Assembly (NCBI RefSeq): GCF_947258935.1
Contig: NZ_CAMYKH010000040.1
Span: 1 to 33,409, forward strand
Origin: an uncultured Muriicola sp.
Lineage (GTDB): Bacteria; Bacteroidota; Bacteroidia; Flavobacteriales; Flavobacteriaceae
Length of the DNA: 33,409 bases
Direction: 5' to 3'
In this document: positions 30,481 to 33,409 of the stretch, one piece after another
How positions within the stretch are numbered: the stretch's first letter is position 1
How the letters are laid out: every line of letters starts with the position of its first letter
Made by a program: the position numbers and the translations under genes
Notes under the pieces: generated by a model
The model's input: the letters and a program-made list of their open reading frames with translations, nothing else
Told to the model about the DNA's origin: nothing
The model's database searches: none

Positions 30481-33409
30481 ATGAAAAAACTGTACTTCGC
30501 CCTTGCCGCATTTTTGATGACAGCAATGGCTTTTTCACAAGGGGTAACCACTTCCTCAATTGGAGGAAGGATTACCGACGCGGCCAGTGAACCGCTATCC
30601 GGAGCCAATGTAGTAGCACTACATGTACCCTCAGGGTCTGTATATGGTGCTGCAGCTGATATTGATGGGTATTATCGAATTGGTGGAATGAGACCAGGAG
30701 GTCCTTATACCATTTCTATCTCCTATATCGGATTTGAAGAATTTATAGTAGAAAATATCTATCTGCAACTGGGTGAATCCTCGAGGATCAATCCTAAATT
30801 AGCAGAAGCTGCAACAGCTCTGGATGAGATCATCGTAACTGCTTCCCAGGGGGGTATTTTCAACTCCAATAAAACAGGAGCAGAAACGACCATAAGCAAT
30901 CGTCAGATTCAGTCCTTGCCATCCGCTTCTAGGTCTCTTGCAGACTTTGTTAGGATTACGCCACAAGCTACCTTAACAGAAGGAAATGATGGATTTTCCA
31001 TCTCTTTAGGGGGTCAGAATAACCGTTACAATGCCATTTATATAGATGGTGCTGTAAACAACGATGTATTTGGTTTAGCAGGTTCGGGTACTAACGGGGG
31101 ACAAACGGGAGTAAATCCTTTCTCTGTAGATGCCATCGAATCCTTTCAGGTACAGTTAGCTCCTTTTGATGTTCGTATTGCAGGTTTTGCCGGGGGTGCC
31201 ATTAGCGCAATCACCAGATCTGGTACCAATGAATGGGAAGGATCTGCCTATTACTTCTTCAGAAATGAAAAGTTAGCAGGAAAAACACCACCTAGCAGAG
31301 TAGGAGATGGGGACGTAAGAGAACGTTTAGCCGAATTTAGTGCACAAACTTATGGAGTGCGCTTTGGAGGCCCTCTTGTAAAGGATAAATTATTTCTCTT
31401 TTTGAACTATGAGCGTCAGGACGATGAAACACCACAGCCATTCAATTCTTCCCAATATATTGGGGATACAGATGCTGCAGGCTTAGAAAGCTTACGTCAA
31501 TTCTTGATTTCCAGCTATGGCTATGATCCGGGAGGATATACTTCCAATACAAGAACCTTAGTTAGTGATAAACTAACCTTGAAATTAGATTGGAACATTA
31601 ATGAGAATAACAAATTATCGTTACGTCATAGTTATGTTGGCGGCGAAAACCTGGAAGCCAGAAATTCCGATTTTAATAGTATCGGGTTTATCAATGGGTC
31701 CGAGTTCTTTAACACAACTACAAACTCAACGGCTTTAGAATTAAATACTACTGGAAACAAGTTTTCCAATAGCTTTGTTCTAGGATACACATCCGTTAGG
31801 GATGACAGAGATCCCAGTGGAGATCCTTTCCCAACGGTTGATATTAATGATGGCAGTGGTTTTATTTCCTTTGGATCAGAACCGTTCTCAACTGCTAACT
31901 TGTTAGATCAGGATGTTTTTACCCTGACCAATAACTTTGAGATCTTCTCTGGTAGGCATAGCATCACCATTGGTACACATAACGAATACTCCAAAGTAAA
32001 GAACTTGTTCTTTGCTTTTAACTACGGAGATTATACATATGATAATGTCAATGACTTTTTGACCGATGGACCTATTGATTTTTACCAAAAAGGATATTCC
32101 CTGGTAGGAGACGGAACTGTTGGTGATGAGTCTGCTGGGTCATCTGCCTTCGATATATGGCAATTAGGTCTTTATTTTCAGGATGAGGTGCAGGTTACAG
32201 ATAGATTTAAGTTCACCGCGGGAGTTCGTTTCGATTTCCCTATCTGGTCCGACGGTCCTGTGAATGAAGACTTCAACGAAAGAACAGTCGGTATTCTGGA
32301 AGCTGCAGGGAAAGACCTTCAGGGAGCTCGTGTAGGACAGGGTCCTGATACCAAAGCTCACTTCTCCCCACGTGTAGGATTTAACTGGGATGTAAATGGA
32401 GATCGCTCTACTCAAATACGAGGAGGACTTGGGATCTTTACTTCCAGACTTCCATTGGTATGGCCAGGAGGTACATATAACAACAATGGCGTAACAGGTG
32501 GTTTTGCTGCCAGTTTCAACACAACAGTTCCTGGATTCAATCCTGATATCAACAGCCAGCCTGTAAATGTAGCTCCCGGTTCAGGGGGTACTGGCGGGAA
32601 TATTGATTTGATAGCAAAAGACTTCACTCTTCCACAAGTATTTAAATACAGTATTGGACTAGATCAAAAATTACCATTCTGGGGCTTAGTTGCATCTGGA
32701 GAAGTGATCTTTAACGAGAATGTAGAAGCTATCTATTATCAAAACCTTAACCTTGGCGGCCCTGTTGGCAACCTTAATGGTGCGGATAACAGACCATTCT
32801 ATGACAGAGGAGATAGATTAGATTCTTCTTATGGAGCAGTCTACCTTTTATCTAATACGGGTGCGGGAGATTCCTGGAACTCTAGTGTTACGATTACCAA
32901 GCCTTTTTCTAACGGGTTCTCAGGAAGCTTTTCATGGGCGTATGGAGATGCCAATGCTATTTTTGACGGAACTTCCTCTCAAAACAGCTCACAGTGGCGA
33001 AACATTCAGTCGGTTAATGGAAAGAACTCCAACCTGCCGGTTACACGTTCAGATTTCGCTCAGGGACATAGATTGCTAGGAAATGTTACCTATGAATTGG
33101 CTTGGAACGATGATATTAAAACCACAATAGGCCTGTTCTATGAAGGTTCAAGATCAGGGCCTGTGAGTTATATTTATCGGGAAGGAAGGGATCTTTTAAA
33201 TGATGATTCACGTGATAATGCACTGATCTATATTCCAAGAGCTCAAACCGAAATTACACTTGTTGATAATGGAACATCTCCGGATGCACAATGGGCAGCT
33301 TTAGATGCTTTTATCAGTGGTAACGAATACCTGACTAGCAGAAGAGGAAAATATGCTGAGCGTAATGGAGATGACGGAGCCTGGAGCAACATCATTGACC
33401 TGAAATTAT
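30481..33409 (+). CDS. Oar-like TonB-dependent receptor (cut by the window edge)
   Basis: The frame is open from ATG 30481 through the edge, 976 codons so far. It has a signal peptide (KKLYFALAAFLMTAMAFSQ) and a carboxypeptidase-regulatory-like domain (about 25-110; GGRITDAASEPLSGANVVALH). The plug begins at LDEIIVTAS and includes SLGGQNNRYNAIYIDGA and VDAIESFQVQLAPFDVRIAGFAGGAISAITRSGTNEWEGSAYYFFRN. A long barrel follows with DVNGDRSTQIRGGLGIFTSRLPLVW. The last visible residues, AWSNIIDLKL, are typical of the barrel near the C-terminus of Oar-type proteins. The transported substrate is unknown. Expression may be controlled through the leader hairpin at 30408-30453. Confidence 0.93.
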   Translation, partial: MKKLYFALAAFLMTAMAFSQGVTTSSIGGRITDAASEPLSGANVVALHVPSGSVYGAAADIDGYYRIGGMRPGGPYTISISYIGFEEFIVENIYLQLGESSRINPKLAEAATALDEIIVTASQGGIFNSNKTGAETTISNRQIQSLPSASRSLADFVRITPQATLTEGNDGFSISLGGQNNRYNAIYIDGAVNNDVFGLAGSGTNGGQTGVNPFSVDAIESFQVQLAPFDVRIAGFAGGAISAITRSGTNEWEGSAYYFFRNEKLAGKTPPSRVGDGDVRERLAEFSAQTYGVRFGGPLVKDKLFLFLNYERQDDETPQPFNSSQYIGDTDAAGLESLRQFLISSYGYDPGGYTSNTRTLVSDKLTLKLDWNINENNKLSLRHSYVGGENLEARNSDFNSIGFINGSEFFNTTTNSTALELNTTGNKFSNSFVLGYTSVRDDRDPSGDPFPTVDINDGSGFISFGSEPFSTANLLDQDVFTLTNNFEIFSGRHSITIGTHNEYSKVKNLFFAFNYGDYTYDNVNDFLTDGPIDFYQKGYSLVGDGTVGDESAGSSAFDIWQLGLYFQDEVQVTDRFKFTAGVRFDFPIWSDGPVNEDFNERTVGILEAAGKDLQGARVGQGPDTKAHFSPRVGFNWDVNGDRSTQIRGGLGIFTSRLPLVWPGGTYNNNGVTGGFAASFNTTVPGFNPDINSQPVNVAPGSGGTGGNIDLIAKDFTLPQVFKYSIGLDQKLPFWGLVASGEVIFNENVEAIYYQNLNLGGPVGNLNGADNRPFYDRGDRLDSSYGAVYLLSNTGAGDSWNSSVTITKPFSNGFSGSFSWAYGDANAIFDGTSSQNSSQWRNIQSVNGKNSNLPVTRSDFAQGHRLLGNVTYELAWNDDIKTTIGLFYEGSRSGPVSYIYREGRDLLNDDSRDNALIYIPRAQTEITLVDNGTSPDAQWAALDAFISGNEYLTSRRGKYAERNGDDGAWSNIIDLKL

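Noticed and set aside
1..33409. CRISPR array, tRNA or rRNA genes, prophage modules
   Set aside because: No regularly spaced repeats, no cloverleaf-like or rRNA-like stretches and no phage structural or integrase genes were seen.

Overview
The window reads as chromosome of a marine-type Flavobacteriaceae (Bacteroidota). Evidence: low GC content; TAnnTTTG -7 promoter boxes in front of many genes; two large TonB-dependent receptors with N-terminal carboxypeptidase-regulatory-like domains; many short-signal lipoproteins; the ileS-dksA-lspA gene order; and a patatin fused to an outer-membrane barrel. Nothing indicates a prophage, transposase, integrase, CRISPR array or tRNA/rRNA gene.

Left end (1-960) is the only clearly accessory part. 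It holds three tiny membrane-protein genes on the minus strand (56, 49 and 91 codons). They are separated by copies of a ~23-bp repeat whose core is GTTGTACGTAAT, and a perfect 15-bp inverted pair brackets the 91-codon gene. A likely 3' end of another gene enters at the left edge.

From 1,000 to 8,000 lie scattered housekeeping or accessory genes: a lipoprotein cytochrome c, a YheT-type hydrolase and a nitronate monooxygenase, a hotdog thioesterase, an EamA transporter coupled to an ArsC-like protein, a DinB-fold protein, a DUF3298-type lipoprotein and a Cys/Met-metabolism PLP enzyme. From 8,000 to 12,600: gdhA with a clear terminator, then recO tightly followed by a haem/siderophore-type TonB receptor. 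From 12,800 to 19,600: a DUF4382 lipoprotein, then ileS, a dksA-like gene, a small secreted protein, lspA, and on the opposite strand 5-formyl-THF cyclo-ligase. From 19,900 to 24,000: uvrC and a patatin/outer-membrane-barrel protein. From 24,200 to 30,300: hppD, a probable small RNA, then the tight run DUF3108 - kynA - M23 peptidase - pgi. The right edge cuts an Oar-like TonB receptor (at least 976 codons).

Most notable observations: (1) ileS lacks about 21 residues containing the SRxRxWGxP motif expected just before its IWRTED segment, an in-frame loss that should matter for catalysis unless it is an assembly error. (2) A convincing unannotated sRNA at 25441-25543 has a promoter box, three hairpins and a terminator. 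(3) The repeat-bounded cassettes of mini membrane proteins at the left end. (4) A long hairpin in the 5' leader of the Oar-like receptor gene. (5) A 20-bp-period duplication that doubles the start codon of the YheT-type hydrolase and creates a six-codon mini-ORF. (6) An M23 peptidase whose third zinc ligand is Cys rather than His. Family assignments rest on motif recognition by eye; no database search was run.
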